DNA from: Nocardia asteroides
GTDB lineage: Bacteria > Actinomycetota > Actinomycetes > Mycobacteriales > Mycobacteriaceae
DNA length: 64,000 nucleotides
Direction of reading: 5' to 3'
Assembly (NCBI RefSeq): GCF_021183625.1
Contig: NZ_CP089214.1
Span: forward strand, 2,666,001 to 2,730,000
The translations under genes were made by a program, and so were the position numbers. A model generated the notes under the pieces. That model was given only the letters and a program-made list of their open reading frames with translations. It did not search any database and was not told the DNA's origin. This document shows, piece by piece, positions 12,619-21,536 of the stretch; positions within the stretch are counted from its first letter, which is position 1; every line of letters begins with the position of its first letter.

Positions 12619-15128
12619 AGCGGCGGCGTGCGCGCCGCCCGCACCGCGGGCCAGAGCGCGGCCAGCACCCCGACCACGGCCGATCCGACCAGCACCAGCA
12701 CCAGCTGGCCCCACGGGATCGCGATCTGATCGAGCCCGTAATCGCGGAGCGTGCGCAGGAACCCGATGCCGAGCCCGAGCCCGAGCAGCAGCCCGACCAC
12801 CGCGCCGAAGATGGCGATCAGCATGGATTCCAGGTAGATGGTGCGGCGCACCTGCGGCCGGAGCATGCCGACCGCGCGCAGCATGCCGATCTCCCTGCGC
12901 CGCTCGACCACCGAGAGCGCGAGCGTGTTGACGATGCCGAGCACCGCGATCACCACGGCGAGCGCGAGCAGGCCGTAGAGGATGGCGAGCAGGGTGTCGA
13001 TCTGCCTGCCCTGCTCCCCCTTGAATTCCTCGCGGTTCATCACCTGCACCACAACGAACTGCTCGGTGGCGCGCTCCAGGTCGGCGCGGAGCGCGGCCGG
13101 ATCGGTGCCGGGCTTCGCCTGCACGAGGAGCACCACGTTGGCCCGGAAGGCGACCGGCGTTGTCCGCTCGTAGAGCTGCGGCGAGAGAATCACCTCGCCG
13201 AGCAGCGGGCTGTTCCGGTAGACGCCCTGCACGGTGACCGGCAGCGCCGTCCCGTCCAGCCCGTTGATGGTGACCTCCTGGCCCGGGCTCCAGCCGCGCT
13301 CCTTCCGCTCCTTCTCGGAGACCAGGATGTCGCGCTCGCCGAGCGTGTTCGTGCCCGCCGTCAGGTTGACCCGCATGACCCGGTCGAACGGCCCCTCCGG
13401 CGCGGAGCCGGGCACCTGGTCGCCGTCGATCCGCACCACCGCGCCGCGGAACCCGACCACCTGCTCGGCGCTGGGCACCCCGTCGCGCACCGCGGCGGTG
13501 GCACCGAGCGGCACCCCGATCTGCGGCGGCCCGGCCAGCACGAAGTCGGCGGTCACGTCCTTGTCCACCAAGCCGCCGATGCTGGCCTTGGCCGAGGCGC
13601 CGAGCATGCCGATCGCGGTGACCAGCATGAGCCCGAGGGTGAGCGCGAAGGCCGTCGCCGCGGTCCGGCGCGGATTGCGCCGCGCGTTGTTCCGCGCCAT
13701 GGCGCCGACCGCGCCGAACGGGCGCATGAGCACGCCGAGCGCGCCGACCACCGGCCGGGAGAGCGCGGGCGAGGCCAGCAGCACCGCGAGGATCAGCGCC
13801 AGCGCGCCCGCCCCGACCGTCGATGCCGCGGTGCCGCCGGTGTACTGGGCGCCGCCCACCACCAGCGCCACCCCGGCGACGGCGAGCAACCCACCGGCGA
13901 TGGTCCGGTTGCGCAGCGAATCGCCCGAGGTGGCGAACTCGGCGCGCATGGCCTCCACCGGCGGCACCTTCGCCGCCCGCCGGGCGGGGGCGTAGGCGCT
14001 GATCACCGTGACCGCGAGCCCGAGCGCGAGCCCGATCAGCACGGTCCGCGGCTGCAGCGTGAGCGTCCCGGTCGGCAGCCCGACGTCGAAGGCATTGAGC
14101 AGCGCGGAGAGCCCGTACGCCAGCCCGACCCCGCCCGCCAGCCCGAGCACGCTGCCGAGCACGCCGATCACCAGCGCCTCGGCCACCACCGAGCGCCCGA
14201 CCTGCCCGCTGCTGGCTCCCACCGCGCGCAGCAGCGCCAGCTCGCGCAGCCGCTGCGCCACGATCATGGAGAAGGTGTTGTAGATGATGAAGGTGCCGAC
14301 GATCAGCGCGATCGCGCCGAAGGCGAGCAGGAAGTAGTTGAGGAAGTTGAGCGCCTCGGAGACCTGCGCCTTCATGTCCTCGCGCACCTGGTCGCCGTTC
14401 TGCACCTTGTACTCGCCGCCGTACTCCAGCGCGAGCCGGTCGCGCAGGTCGTCGGCGGGCACCCCGGCCGCGGCGATGTCGACGTAGGCGACGTGCGTGC
14501 CGTCGGTGAACAGCTGCTTCGCCTGCTCCTCCGGGAACTGCAGCGCGACCAGCCCGCCGGTGCCGCCCGGCAGCTCGTAGACGCCGCTCAGCGTGGCCTC
14601 GATCGGCTCGCCGCGGGAGGGGATCAGCACCTTGGTGCGGTCGCCGACCTGGAGCCCGGCCCGCTCGGCGCCGCCGGTGTTGATCGCGAACTGGCCCGGC
14701 TGCGTCGGCGGCCCGCCCCGGGTGAAGGTCAGCGGCTCGGCCACCGCGCGCTCGGGCGGCAGGTAGGACTCGCCGAAGCTGGGGGCGCCGCCGGTCTGCA
14801 CGGCGGTCTTGCCCGCCGGGTCGAGCAGCACGACCGGGCCGTTCACGCCGGGCGCGACCGCGCGCACGTCCGGACGGGCGGCGATCTTGTCCACCACGGT
14901 CTGCGGCAACCCGACGGACTGCTGGTTCTTCGGGCTCACCCGCACGTCGACGCCCTTGGCCTGGCTGGCGAAGATACCGTCGAAGGTGCGCTGCAGGGTG
15001 TCGGTGAAGACGAAGGAGCCGGCGATGAACGCCGTGCCGAGCACCACCGAGAGCAGCGTGAGCGCGAGCCGCACCTTGTGCGCGGCGAGATTGCGCAAGG
15101 CGACCTTGCGCATGGGACTGCCGGCCAT
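12597..15128 (-). CDS. ABC transporter permease with two FtsX domains
   Basis: 843 residues. An N-terminal membrane helix (LALTLLSVVLGTAFIAGSF) is followed by a large extracytoplasmic domain. A first FtsX core (about residues 260-400) has three helices, then further helices, a second external domain, and a C-terminal FtsX core that ends in AALWPAVRAARTPPLAAIADM. This MacB/LolC-like build exports or extracts lipids, peptides or lipoproteins rather than moving solutes by alternating access; the substrate is unknown. The start ATG shares one base with the stop of the ATPase gene (TGATG), so the two form one transporter. Confidence 0.92.
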   Translation of the reverse strand: MAGSPMRKVALRNLAAHKVRLALTLLSVVLGTAFIAGSFVFTDTLQRTFDGIFASQAKGVDVRVSPKNQQSVGLPQTVVDKIAARPDVRAVAPGVNGPVVLLDPAGKTAVQTGGAPSFGESYLPPERAVAEPLTFTRGGPPTQPGQFAINTGGAERAGLQVGDRTKVLIPSRGEPIEATLSGVYELPGGTGGLVALQFPEEQAKQLFTDGTHVAYVDIAAAGVPADDLRDRLALEYGGEYKVQNGDQVREDMKAQVSEALNFLNYFLLAFGAIALIVGTFIIYNTFSMIVAQRLRELALLRAVGASSGQVGRSVVAEALVIGVLGSVLGLAGGVGLAYGLSALLNAFDVGLPTGTLTLQPRTVLIGLALGLAVTVISAYAPARRAAKVPPVEAMRAEFATSGDSLRNRTIAGGLLAVAGVALVVGGAQYTGGTAASTVGAGALALILAVLLASPALSRPVVGALGVLMRPFGAVGAMARNNARRNPRRTAATAFALTLGLMLVTAIGMLGASAKASIGGLVDKDVTADFVLAGPPQIGVPLGATAAVRDGVPSAEQVVGFRGAVVRIDGDQVPGSAPEGPFDRVMRVNLTAGTNTLGERDILVSEKERKERGWSPGQEVTINGLDGTALPVTVQGVYRNSPLLGEVILSPQLYERTTPVAFRANVVLLVQAKPGTDPAALRADLERATEQFVVVQVMNREEFKGEQGRQIDTLLAILYGLLALAVVIAVLGIVNTLALSVVERRREIGMLRAVGMLRPQVRRTIYLESMLIAIFGAVVGLLLGLGLGIGFLRTLRDYGLDQIAIPWGQLVLVLVGSAVVGVLAALWPAVRAARTPPLAAIADM

Positions 15129-15901
15129 CAGTTCTCCAGCGCCTTCATCCGGTCCAGCACCGAGTCGGCGGTGGGGTCGCGGAGCTCGTCCACGATCCGG
15201 CCGTCGGCCAGGAAGATCACCCGGTCGGCGTAGGAGGCGGCGCGCGGGTCGTGCGTGACGATCACGACCGTCTGGCCGAAGTCGTCGACGGCGGCGCGCA
15301 GGATGGAGAGCACCTCGCCGGAGGAGCGGGAGTCCAGGTTGCCGGTGGGCTCGTCGCCGAAGATGATGTCCGGTTTGCCCGCCAGCGCCCTGGCGCAGGC
15401 CACCCGCTGCTGCTGCCCGCCGGAGAGTTCGCTGGGGCGGTGCTCCAGCCGGTCCTCGAGGCCGAGCCTGCCGAGCACCGTCTCCAGCCAGCCGCGGTCG
15501 ACCTCGCGGCCCGCGATGTCGAGCGGCAGCGTGATGTTCTCCAGCGCGGTCAGCGTCGGGACCAGGTTGAACGCCTGGAAGACGAAGCCGATGCGGTCGC
15601 GGCGGAGCTTGGTCATCTCGGCGTCGGAGAGGTCGGTCAGGTCGGTGTCACCGATCCGGACCGCGCCGGAGCTGGCCGAATCCAGCCCGGCGAGGCAGTG
15701 CATGAGCGTGGACTTGCCGGAGCCGGACGGCCCCATGATGGCGGTGAACTCACCCCTGGCGAAATCCGCGGACACCTCGTCGAGCGCGGTGACCCTGGTG
15801 TCTCCGGCGCCGTAGACCTTGCTCAGGTCAACGGCGCGGGCCGCGACGGAGGTCGCGGTGCCCGGCTCGGTCGGTTCGGCGCTCACGGCGTGCGATGTCA
15901 T
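15128..15901 (-). CDS. ABC transporter ATP-binding protein (MacB/LolD type)
   Basis: 257 residues from ATG at 15901. Walker A is GPSGSGKS (57-64). The Q-loop is in FVFQAFNLVPTLTALEN, the signature is LSGGQQQR, Walker B is IIFGDEPTGNLDS, and the switch His is in VIVTHDPRAA. The NLVPTLTALENI and DEPTGNLDS wording is typical of the LolD/MacB class that partners FtsX-type permeases, which is the next gene. It energises that permease at the membrane. No clear Shine-Dalgarno precedes the start. Confidence 0.93.
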   Translation of the reverse strand: MTSHAVSAEPTEPGTATSVAARAVDLSKVYGAGDTRVTALDEVSADFARGEFTAIMGPSGSGKSTLMHCLAGLDSASSGAVRIGDTDLTDLSDAEMTKLRRDRIGFVFQAFNLVPTLTALENITLPLDIAGREVDRGWLETVLGRLGLEDRLEHRPSELSGGQQQRVACARALAGKPDIIFGDEPTGNLDSRSSGEVLSILRAAVDDFGQTVVIVTHDPRAASYADRVIFLADGRIVDELRDPTADSVLDRMKALEN

Positions 15902-16004
15902 GGCAACCAGTGTTCCCGCGTTCGGGCGCGCACGCCATCGGGGGATCCCCGGAGCGGAGGGACCACCTCCGGGTGTATGCCCCGCGCCGGTATCGTCCGC
16001 CCGG
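15902..16004. promoter_or_regulatory. divergent promoter region with palindromes
   Basis: The region holds a 10-bp palindrome (GGGGATCCCC, 15941-15950) and a CGGAGG-N5-CCTCCG inverted repeat (15955-15971). A -10 box TATCGT (15991-15996) lies 8 nt before the ATG at 16005. These could form an operator shared by the ABC operon and the small plus-strand gene. Confidence 0.4.
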
Positions 16005-16433
16005 ATGGGTACGAGGATGGCGTTCGCCGCGGCGACGAGCATGGAGCTGGATCACGGGGTGGCCGACCCCGAGTGGTTGCGCGGCTCGGTGCGCGTCGGC
16101 TGTGACCTCGGAGCCCGCTGGGTCGCCGTGCAGTATCTGCTGGACGCGGCCGGGGTGCCGGTGGACCTGCGGGTGGACGGCGATCCGCTGGACGCCGGGC
16201 AGACGCTCGCCGCCTGGTACCCCGAGCTGGTCGCCGAGGCCGCTGCCGCGCTGTCCCCGAGAAGCCCGGAAGCGCTGGCCGGCCTGCACGACCCGGCCCG
16301 CATGGCGGACGAGGGGATCGATCCCGCCGATTCCGCCGCTCTCCTGGCCTCCCTCCGCGCGCTGACCCGGTTCTTCACCGAGGTCGCCGACCGCGGCGCG
16401 GGTGCGGTGATGCTGCTCCGCGCCGACGATTGA
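16005..16433 (+). CDS. hypothetical protein, leaderless start
   Basis: 142 residues, not recognised. The protein is acidic, with a conserved-looking WVAVQYLLDAAGVPVDLRVDG core and an LRALTRFFTEVADRG helix near the end. No signal peptide or membrane segment is seen. ATG at 16005 is chosen because TATCGT ends 8 nt upstream, fitting a leaderless transcript. The codon bias and strict GC3 pattern support real coding. Confidence 0.65.
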   Translation: MGTRMAFAAATSMELDHGVADPEWLRGSVRVGCDLGARWVAVQYLLDAAGVPVDLRVDGDPLDAGQTLAAWYPELVAEAAAALSPRSPEALAGLHDPARMADEGIDPADSAALLASLRALTRFFTEVADRGAGAVMLLRADD

Positions 16434-16452
16434 GGCGCGGCCGCCCGGGACA

Positions 16453-16498
16453 CCACCGCCCCGCACTCCGCGCCCTGCGAGCGGAGTCGGCGGGGTGG
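16453..16498. terminator. imperfect bidirectional terminator
   Basis: Arms ACTCCGC (16465-16471) and GCGGAGT (16481-16487) pair perfectly. They are extended by CCCC/GGGG with a small internal loop. The hairpin lies between two convergent genes. Confidence 0.5.
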
Positions 16499-16540
16499 CC
16501 GCGCGGGCAGGCGCTAAACGCGGTCGGTCGCGAGCCCCGG

Positions 16541-17464
16541 TCAGCCCGGGACGGGTGCCGCCCAGGGGAAGGCGGTGGTGGTGGAGCGGGCGCCGGTGAC
16601 CGTGCGGGAGCGGTTCGGCTCGCCGAGTTCGGTGAGCAGGCCGTCGGTGAGATCGGCCAGCCCGGCCAGGGTGGCGGGGGTGAACCAGGACGGGCGGGTG
16701 GCGAAGAGGATGTCCTCGGTGGCGGTGTTGCCGCCCGCGCCGGGGGCGAACGGGCAGCCGCCGAGGCCGCCGAGCGCGCCGTCGACGACGGTGGCGCCCG
16801 CTTCGATCGCGGCCAGGGTGTTCGCGACGCCCATCCCCCAGGTGTCGTGGCCGTGGAAGACGATGCGGCGGTGCGGGGTGTGCTCGCGGACCGCCCCGAC
16901 CAGGGTGGCGACCTCGGCCGGGCCCGCCTGGCCGAGGGTGTCGGCGAGGACGATGTCGGCGGCGCCGTCGGTGCGCGGGTCGGTGGCGATGGCGAGGACT
17001 CGGGCCGGGTCGACCGGGCCGGTGAACGGGCAGGTGAAGCTGGTCGCCAGGGTGAGCTGGAGGTCGCCGCCCGCCTGTTCGGCGAGGTGGACGGCGTCCG
17101 GCATGGCGGCGATGCTGGCCTCGGTGTCGCGGCCGATGTTCGCGCGGTTGTGTTCGTCGGTGACGGAGAAGCAGTACTGGAAGTGGGTGATTCCCGCTTC
17201 GGCTGCCTTTTCCACGTGGCGGGGGGTCGCTACCCAGACCCAGCAGTGGGTGCGTTCCTCCGGGGTCAGTTCGGCTATCAGTTCCAGGGTGTTCGCCATG
17301 GGTGGGACCAGGTCGCCCCTGGCGAGGGAGCCTATTTCCAGGGCTGGAACGCCGAGGGCGAGGAGTTTTCTGGCGATCTCCAGTTTTCGTTCGACGTCGA
17401 GGAGTTTGCCGGTGAGCTGGAGGCCGTCTCTGAGGGTGACGTCTCTCAGGATGATGTCGTTCAT
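16541..17464 (-). CDS. hydroxymethylglutaryl-CoA lyase-like enzyme
   Basis: 307 residues, an HMGL/DRE-TIM barrel. Seen are the substrate and metal-binding RDGLQ near the N-terminus, the metal-binding pair in FHGHDTWGMG, and the catalytic-Cys signature GLGGCPFAPGAGGNTATEDI. These cleave 3-hydroxy-3-methylglutaryl-CoA or a related acyl-CoA such as citramalyl-CoA to acetyl-CoA and a keto acid. The ATG overlaps the stop of the CoA-transferase gene (ATGA, 17461-17464). The pairing suggests that the transferase makes the CoA ester and this enzyme cleaves it; the exact substrate is not readable. Confidence 0.9.
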   Translation of the reverse strand: MNDIILRDVTLRDGLQLTGKLLDVERKLEIARKLLALGVPALEIGSLARGDLVPPMANTLELIAELTPEERTHCWVWVATPRHVEKAAEAGITHFQYCFSVTDEHNRANIGRDTEASIAAMPDAVHLAEQAGGDLQLTLATSFTCPFTGPVDPARVLAIATDPRTDGAADIVLADTLGQAGPAEVATLVGAVREHTPHRRIVFHGHDTWGMGVANTLAAIEAGATVVDGALGGLGGCPFAPGAGGNTATEDILFATRPSWFTPATLAGLADLTDGLLTELGEPNRSRTVTGARSTTTAFPWAAPVPG

Positions 17465-18798
17465 AGGCGCGGCTCCGTCGGGGTGACTCTCGCGTCGCCT
17501 GCGGCGGCTCGACTCGTCTTGCCCGAGGCAAGGGTGGAATCGGCGGTTTCGCCCGGGGCGGGGTTGGAACCGGCGGTTTCGCGCGGGGCGGAAAAGCCTG
17601 CGGCTTCGGCGATCTCGGCGGGGGTGAGGCCGAGGGCGGTGAGGATCTCGTTGGTGTGTTCGCCCAGGTCGGGGCCAACGTTGCGGATGGGGAGGGACTT
17701 CTCGCCGATGACCGGGACGATGCCGGGGAAACCGACCTGCTTGGGTTCGGGTTCGCCGACGTCGACGGGGAAGTGCTGGATCATGTCGCGGGCCAGGTAC
17801 TGCTCGTCGGTGACGATGTCGGCGGCGGTGTAGATGGGGCCGCAGGGAATGCCTGCCTCCTCGAGGACGGCGAGCGCGGCGGGGCGGGTGCGCTGGACGG
17901 TCCATTCGCCGATCGCGGCGTCCAGCCGCTCGCGGTGCAGCCAGCGGCCCGCGTTGTCCTCGAGCTCCGGGTCGGCGGCGAGGTCGGGGCGCTCGATGAC
18001 CTTCATGTAGCGCTGGAAGATGGCGTCGCCGTTGCCGCCGATGATGATGCTGGTGCCGTCGGCGCACGGGTAGGCGTTGCTCGGCGCGATGCCCTCCATC
18101 CGCCCGCCGACCCGCTGCCGGTTGATGCCGTAGGCCAGGTAGTCCGGCACCAGCGACTCCATCACCGAGAGAATGGCCTCGTTCAGCGCCACGTCGATGA
18201 TCCGCTGCTCGAGCGGCACCGCACCGCTCGCGCGCTCCCGCTGGAACAGCGCCATGACGGTGCCGAAGGCGGCGTAGATCCCGGCGATCGAATCCCCGAT
18301 CGAGACCCCGACCCGCACCGGCGGCCGATCCGGGTCACCGACCAGCTCACGCAGCCCGCCCACCGCCTCCGCGACCGCGGCGAAGCCGGGCCGCGCGGCG
18401 AGCGGCCCGGTCTGCCCGTAGGCGGAGATGCGGGTGACCACCAGCTCCGGGTTGGCCGCGTTCAGCTCCTCGGGCCCGAGCCCCCACTTCTCCAGCATGC
18501 CGGGGCGGAAGTTCTCCAGCAGCACGTCGCACTCGCGGACCAGGGCGAGCACGGTGCGCCTGCCCGCCTCGGTGCGCAGGTCGAGCGTGATCGACTTCTT
18601 GTTCCGGTTCACCGTGCGGTAGAGCATCGAGGTGGTGCCGCCGTAGAGCCGCCAGTTGCGCAGCTCGTCACCGGCGCCGGGGCGCTCGACCTTGATCACC
18701 TCGGCGCCGAAGTCGCCGAGGATCCGGGCCGCCGTCGGCGCCGCGATGTAGTTGCCGAGTTCCAGTACCCGCACCCCGTCGAGCGGCCGGATGCTCAT
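17461..18798 (-). CDS. CaiB/BaiF family (class III) CoA-transferase
   Basis: 445 residues. It begins with the family block LDGVRVLELGNYIAAPTAARILGDFGAEVIKVERP, shown by positions 1-40. LLENFRPGMLEKWGLG, ISAYGQTGP, and the catalytic Asp region RVGVSIGDSIAGIYAAFG follow. Class III enzymes move CoA between carboxylic acids through an Asp-thioester. The gene overlaps both neighbours by 4 bp. The last 35 residues or so are an unusual Ser/Thr/Ala/Glu-rich tail with a repeated pattern (SAPRETAGSNPAPGETAD), absent from typical members and probably disordered. Confidence 0.92.
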   Translation of the reverse strand: MSIRPLDGVRVLELGNYIAAPTAARILGDFGAEVIKVERPGAGDELRNWRLYGGTTSMLYRTVNRNKKSITLDLRTEAGRRTVLALVRECDVLLENFRPGMLEKWGLGPEELNAANPELVVTRISAYGQTGPLAARPGFAAVAEAVGGLRELVGDPDRPPVRVGVSIGDSIAGIYAAFGTVMALFQRERASGAVPLEQRIIDVALNEAILSVMESLVPDYLAYGINRQRVGGRMEGIAPSNAYPCADGTSIIIGGNGDAIFQRYMKVIERPDLAADPELEDNAGRWLHRERLDAAIGEWTVQRTRPAALAVLEEAGIPCGPIYTAADIVTDEQYLARDMIQHFPVDVGEPEPKQVGFPGIVPVIGEKSLPIRNVGPDLGEHTNEILTALGLTPAEIAEAAGFSAPRETAGSNPAPGETADSTLASGKTSRAAAGDARVTPTEPRL

Positions 18799-19565
18799 CC
18801 CACGTGCTCGCGCAGGTAGGCCAGATCCTCGGCGAGACCGTCGCCCGGCGTCTCCAGCACCACCGGCGCGCCTGCGGTGCGGCACACCTCGGCGAGCAGC
18901 TCCGGGTCGATGGTGCCGTCGGCGAAGTTGGCGTGCCGGTCGGCGCCGGAGTCGAATTCGTCCCTGGAGGAGTTCAGGTGCACCAGGTCGATCCGGCCGG
19001 TGATGGCCTTGATCCGGTCGACGACGCCGACCAGCTCCTCGCCGCCGGCCCAGGCGTGGCAGGTGTCGAGGCAGAAGCCGGCGCCGAACTCGCCGACCGC
19101 GTCCCAGAGCCGGGCGATGGAGTCGAAGTGCCTGGCCATGGCGTGGTTGCCGCCCGCGGTGTTCTCGATCAGGATCGGCACCGCGAAGCCGCCCTTCGCC
19201 TCCTGGCGTTCGAAGAGCTTGCGCCAATTGGTGATACCGGCGTCGATCTCGGCGTCGGAGCGCACGTGCCCGCCGTGCACCACGAGCCCGAAGGCGCCGA
19301 GCTCGGCGGCGGCCTTCGCCTGCTGCGCCACCGCGTTGCGCGACGGCATGCGCAGCCGGTTGTTCAGGCTCGCGACGTTGATCTGGTATGACGAGTGCAC
19401 GACGACATCGATCGGACTGGCCCTGATCTCCTCGGCGCGCGGGTGCGGCTGCGGCTTGTCCCAGCTCTGCGGATCGATGACGAAAAGCTGAATGACCTCG
19501 GCGCCGAGCTTCTCACCGAAGCCGATCGGATCGCTGTCCAGGCGAACGTGTGCTCCAATGCGCAT
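18795..19565 (-). CDS. deoxyribonuclease IV-like TIM-barrel (AP endonuclease family 2)
   Basis: 256 residues from ATG at 19565. The protein has MRIGAHVRLD at the start, VVVHSSYQINVAS, GLVVHGGHV, ILIENTAGG, FCLDTCHAWAGG and VHLNSSRDEFDSGADRHANFADG. These give the His/Glu/Asp metal ligands of the endonuclease IV / xylose-isomerase-like family. It would cut DNA at abasic sites using zinc. The following two genes are metabolic, so a sugar-isomerase-like activity cannot be excluded. A TAGGGT -10 (19578-19573) ends 7 nt before the ATG, suggesting a leaderless transcript that starts the three-gene operon. Confidence 0.85.
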   Translation of the reverse strand: MRIGAHVRLDSDPIGFGEKLGAEVIQLFVIDPQSWDKPQPHPRAEEIRASPIDVVVHSSYQINVASLNNRLRMPSRNAVAQQAKAAAELGAFGLVVHGGHVRSDAEIDAGITNWRKLFERQEAKGGFAVPILIENTAGGNHAMARHFDSIARLWDAVGEFGAGFCLDTCHAWAGGEELVGVVDRIKAITGRIDLVHLNSSRDEFDSGADRHANFADGTIDPELLAEVCRTAGAPVVLETPGDGLAEDLAYLREHVG

Positions 19566-19683
19566 AGGACTCACCCTAACGATCGGCACCGACACGCGGG
19601 GCCGCCGAGAGCGATGTTGCGCGCCGGGGCCACCCGGAGATAGATCGGTAGGAGCAGGCGCGCGACCCGGAGAGGGGGGTGGA

Positions 19684-21366
19684 GTGACGGAAGTGCTGCA
19701 GAAGGGCGACACCTTCGCCGGCTACACCGTGCGGCGGGTGCTCGGGTTCGGCGGAATGGGCACGGTCTATCTCGCCAGGCATCCGCGGCTGCCCCGGCTC
19801 ACCGCGCTCAAACTGCTCGGTCGCGACCTGTACTCGGACACCGAGATCCGCAAGCGCTTCGAGCGCGAGGCGGATCTGGTCGCGCAGCTGGACCACCCCA
19901 ACATCGTCACGGTGTACGACCGCGGCGCCGAGGACGATCAGCTCTGGATCTCCATGCAGTTCGTCGCGGGCGCCGACGCCTCCTGCGTCGACGTCGGGGT
20001 GCTTCCCCCGGCGCGGGCGGTGCGGATCATCGCCGACACCGCGGCCGCGCTGGACTTCGCGCACGTCAACGGGGTGCTGCACCGGGATGTGAAGCCGGCG
20101 AACATCCTGCTCGCCAAGGCGCCGATCGGGCAGCCGGAGCGGGTGCTGCTCACCGACTTCGGCATCGCCAGCGTGCGCGACGCCGACACCACGCTCGGCT
20201 CGGCCGGGTCGATCACCGCCACCCTGGCCTACGCCGCGCCGGAGCACCTCGTCGGGGATTCGCTCGACCACAGGGGGGATCAGTACTCGCTGGCCTGCAC
20301 GCTGTTCTGGATGCTGACCGGCTCCGCGCCGTACCCGGGGGCGAATCCGGCCGCAGTGATCAACGGGCACCTCAACCTGCCGGTGCCGTCGGCGCGCACC
20401 GCGCGGCCCGACCTCCCGCCCGCCTTCGACGCGGTCGTCATGCGGGCGCTGGCGAAGGATCCGGCCGAGCGGTTCGACACCTGCGCGGCGTTCGCGGCGG
20501 CGGCGAAGGCGGCGCTGGACGGGGCGCGCAGCGGGCCGCACCGGTCGGTGCAGCCGCAGGGCGGGCAGCCGACCGGCTATCCGGGTGCGCCGCCCTACCC
20601 GGCGGGTCAGCCGTACCCCACCGCGCAGCCGTACCCCACCGCGCAGCCGTACCCCACCGCACAGCCGCGCCCCGGCGCGCAGCCCTACTCGACCGGTCAG
20701 CCCTATCCGACCGGTCAGCCCTATCCGACCGGACAGCCCTATCCGACCGGACAGCCGCGGCCGCACCCGCAGGGGCCGTACCCGACCGCGCAGCCGCGCC
20801 CGCCCTATCCGCAGTACCCGGCGCCGCCGCGCCCCTACTCGAACCCGCCCCGGCCGCACCCCAACGCGCGGCCCCAGCAGGGTCCACCGCCCTACCCCGG
20901 GCAGTCCTGGGGGCAGCCCGCCCGGCCGCCGTCCGGCCCGAACCAGCACCCCGGGCCGAACCACGGTGCGCAGCCCCCCTCCGGCGCACCCGTGTCCAGG
21001 CCACCGGCCGGGAACCCCGGCTCCGGTACGCACGCGCGCCCGCAACCCCCCGGCCCCAACCCCGGTGGCGGCTTCGGCGTGAACCTCCGCCCCGGCGCAC
21101 CGGGCAACCAGCCACCCTCCGGCACACACGCCACCCCGAACCAGGGGCAACGCTCCGGCGCGCACCCGGTTGCCGGCCGTACGCCGAACCCCGGCGCGCA
21201 CGAACCGGTACGCCCGGAGGACCCCACCGTCATCCCGGCTCCACCCCCGCCCGCAGGCCCGGCGCCGCGGCGGCGCGGGCGACCCGCGGCGATCGATCCG
21301 CCCGGCGGCCGGGTGCGCCCCGGCGGGGCCGAAAAGGGCGGCGAAACCCCCGCGGGGGAGGGCTGA
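19684..21366 (+). CDS. PknB-type Ser/Thr protein kinase without membrane anchor
   Basis: 560 residues from GTG at 19684 behind GAGAGGGGGG. The kinase domain is complete: Gly loop GFGGMGT (21-27), Lys43, HRDVKPAN with D135, DFG at 158-160 and a CTLFWMLTGSAPYPG region. The linker is a hexad repeat QPYPTA/QPYPTG encoded by 18-bp repeats (about 20600-20760), followed by a long Pro/Gly-rich tail. Unlike its two downstream paralogues it has no transmembrane helix or outer domain and ends in KGGETPAGEG. It is probably soluble, or it lost its sensor part. Substrates are unknown. Confidence 0.9.
   Translation: MTEVLQKGDTFAGYTVRRVLGFGGMGTVYLARHPRLPRLTALKLLGRDLYSDTEIRKRFEREADLVAQLDHPNIVTVYDRGAEDDQLWISMQFVAGADASCVDVGVLPPARAVRIIADTAAALDFAHVNGVLHRDVKPANILLAKAPIGQPERVLLTDFGIASVRDADTTLGSAGSITATLAYAAPEHLVGDSLDHRGDQYSLACTLFWMLTGSAPYPGANPAAVINGHLNLPVPSARTARPDLPPAFDAVVMRALAKDPAERFDTCAAFAAAAKAALDGARSGPHRSVQPQGGQPTGYPGAPPYPAGQPYPTAQPYPTAQPYPTAQPRPGAQPYSTGQPYPTGQPYPTGQPYPTGQPRPHPQGPYPTAQPRPPYPQYPAPPRPYSNPPRPHPNARPQQGPPPYPGQSWGQPARPPSGPNQHPGPNHGAQPPSGAPVSRPPAGNPGSGTHARPQPPGPNPGGGFGVNLRPGAPGNQPPSGTHATPNQGQRSGAHPVAGRTPNPGAHEPVRPEDPTVIPAPPPPAGPAPRRRGRPAAIDPPGGRVRPGGAEKGGETPAGEG
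20600..20760 (+). repeat. in-frame 18-bp repeats in kinase linker
   Basis: About eight copies encode QPYPTA, QPYPTG or close variants. They are in frame and inside the proline-rich linker, so they are coding repeats that can change in copy number without breaking the frame. Confidence 0.8.
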
Positions 21367-21536
21367 GATGCACCCCGGATCCCGCGCCCGGCACGCCTCG
21401 GCGGAGGCCGGGCACCCGCCCGACTACTGCTATGGTTTCGATGTTTCCGCGCACGGGCCTGGCCTGATCGCGCGTTCTCGTGCTGTACGCCTGTGCGCCG
21501 GTGGGTCCCGGTCCGCGGCGGGAGATGGAGCGGACA
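21367..21536 (+). promoter_or_regulatory. promoter region of kinase 2-3 operon
   Basis: A TAnnnT box TATGGT at 21431-21436 gives a leader of about 90 nt. TGGAG at 21526-21530 is the Shine-Dalgarno for ATG 21537. No remnant of a membrane helix for the preceding kinase is encoded here. Confidence 0.4.

Noticed and set aside
20600..20760. Mobile repeat element
   Set aside because: The 18-bp units are in frame and encode a proline-rich linker, so they are coding repeats.
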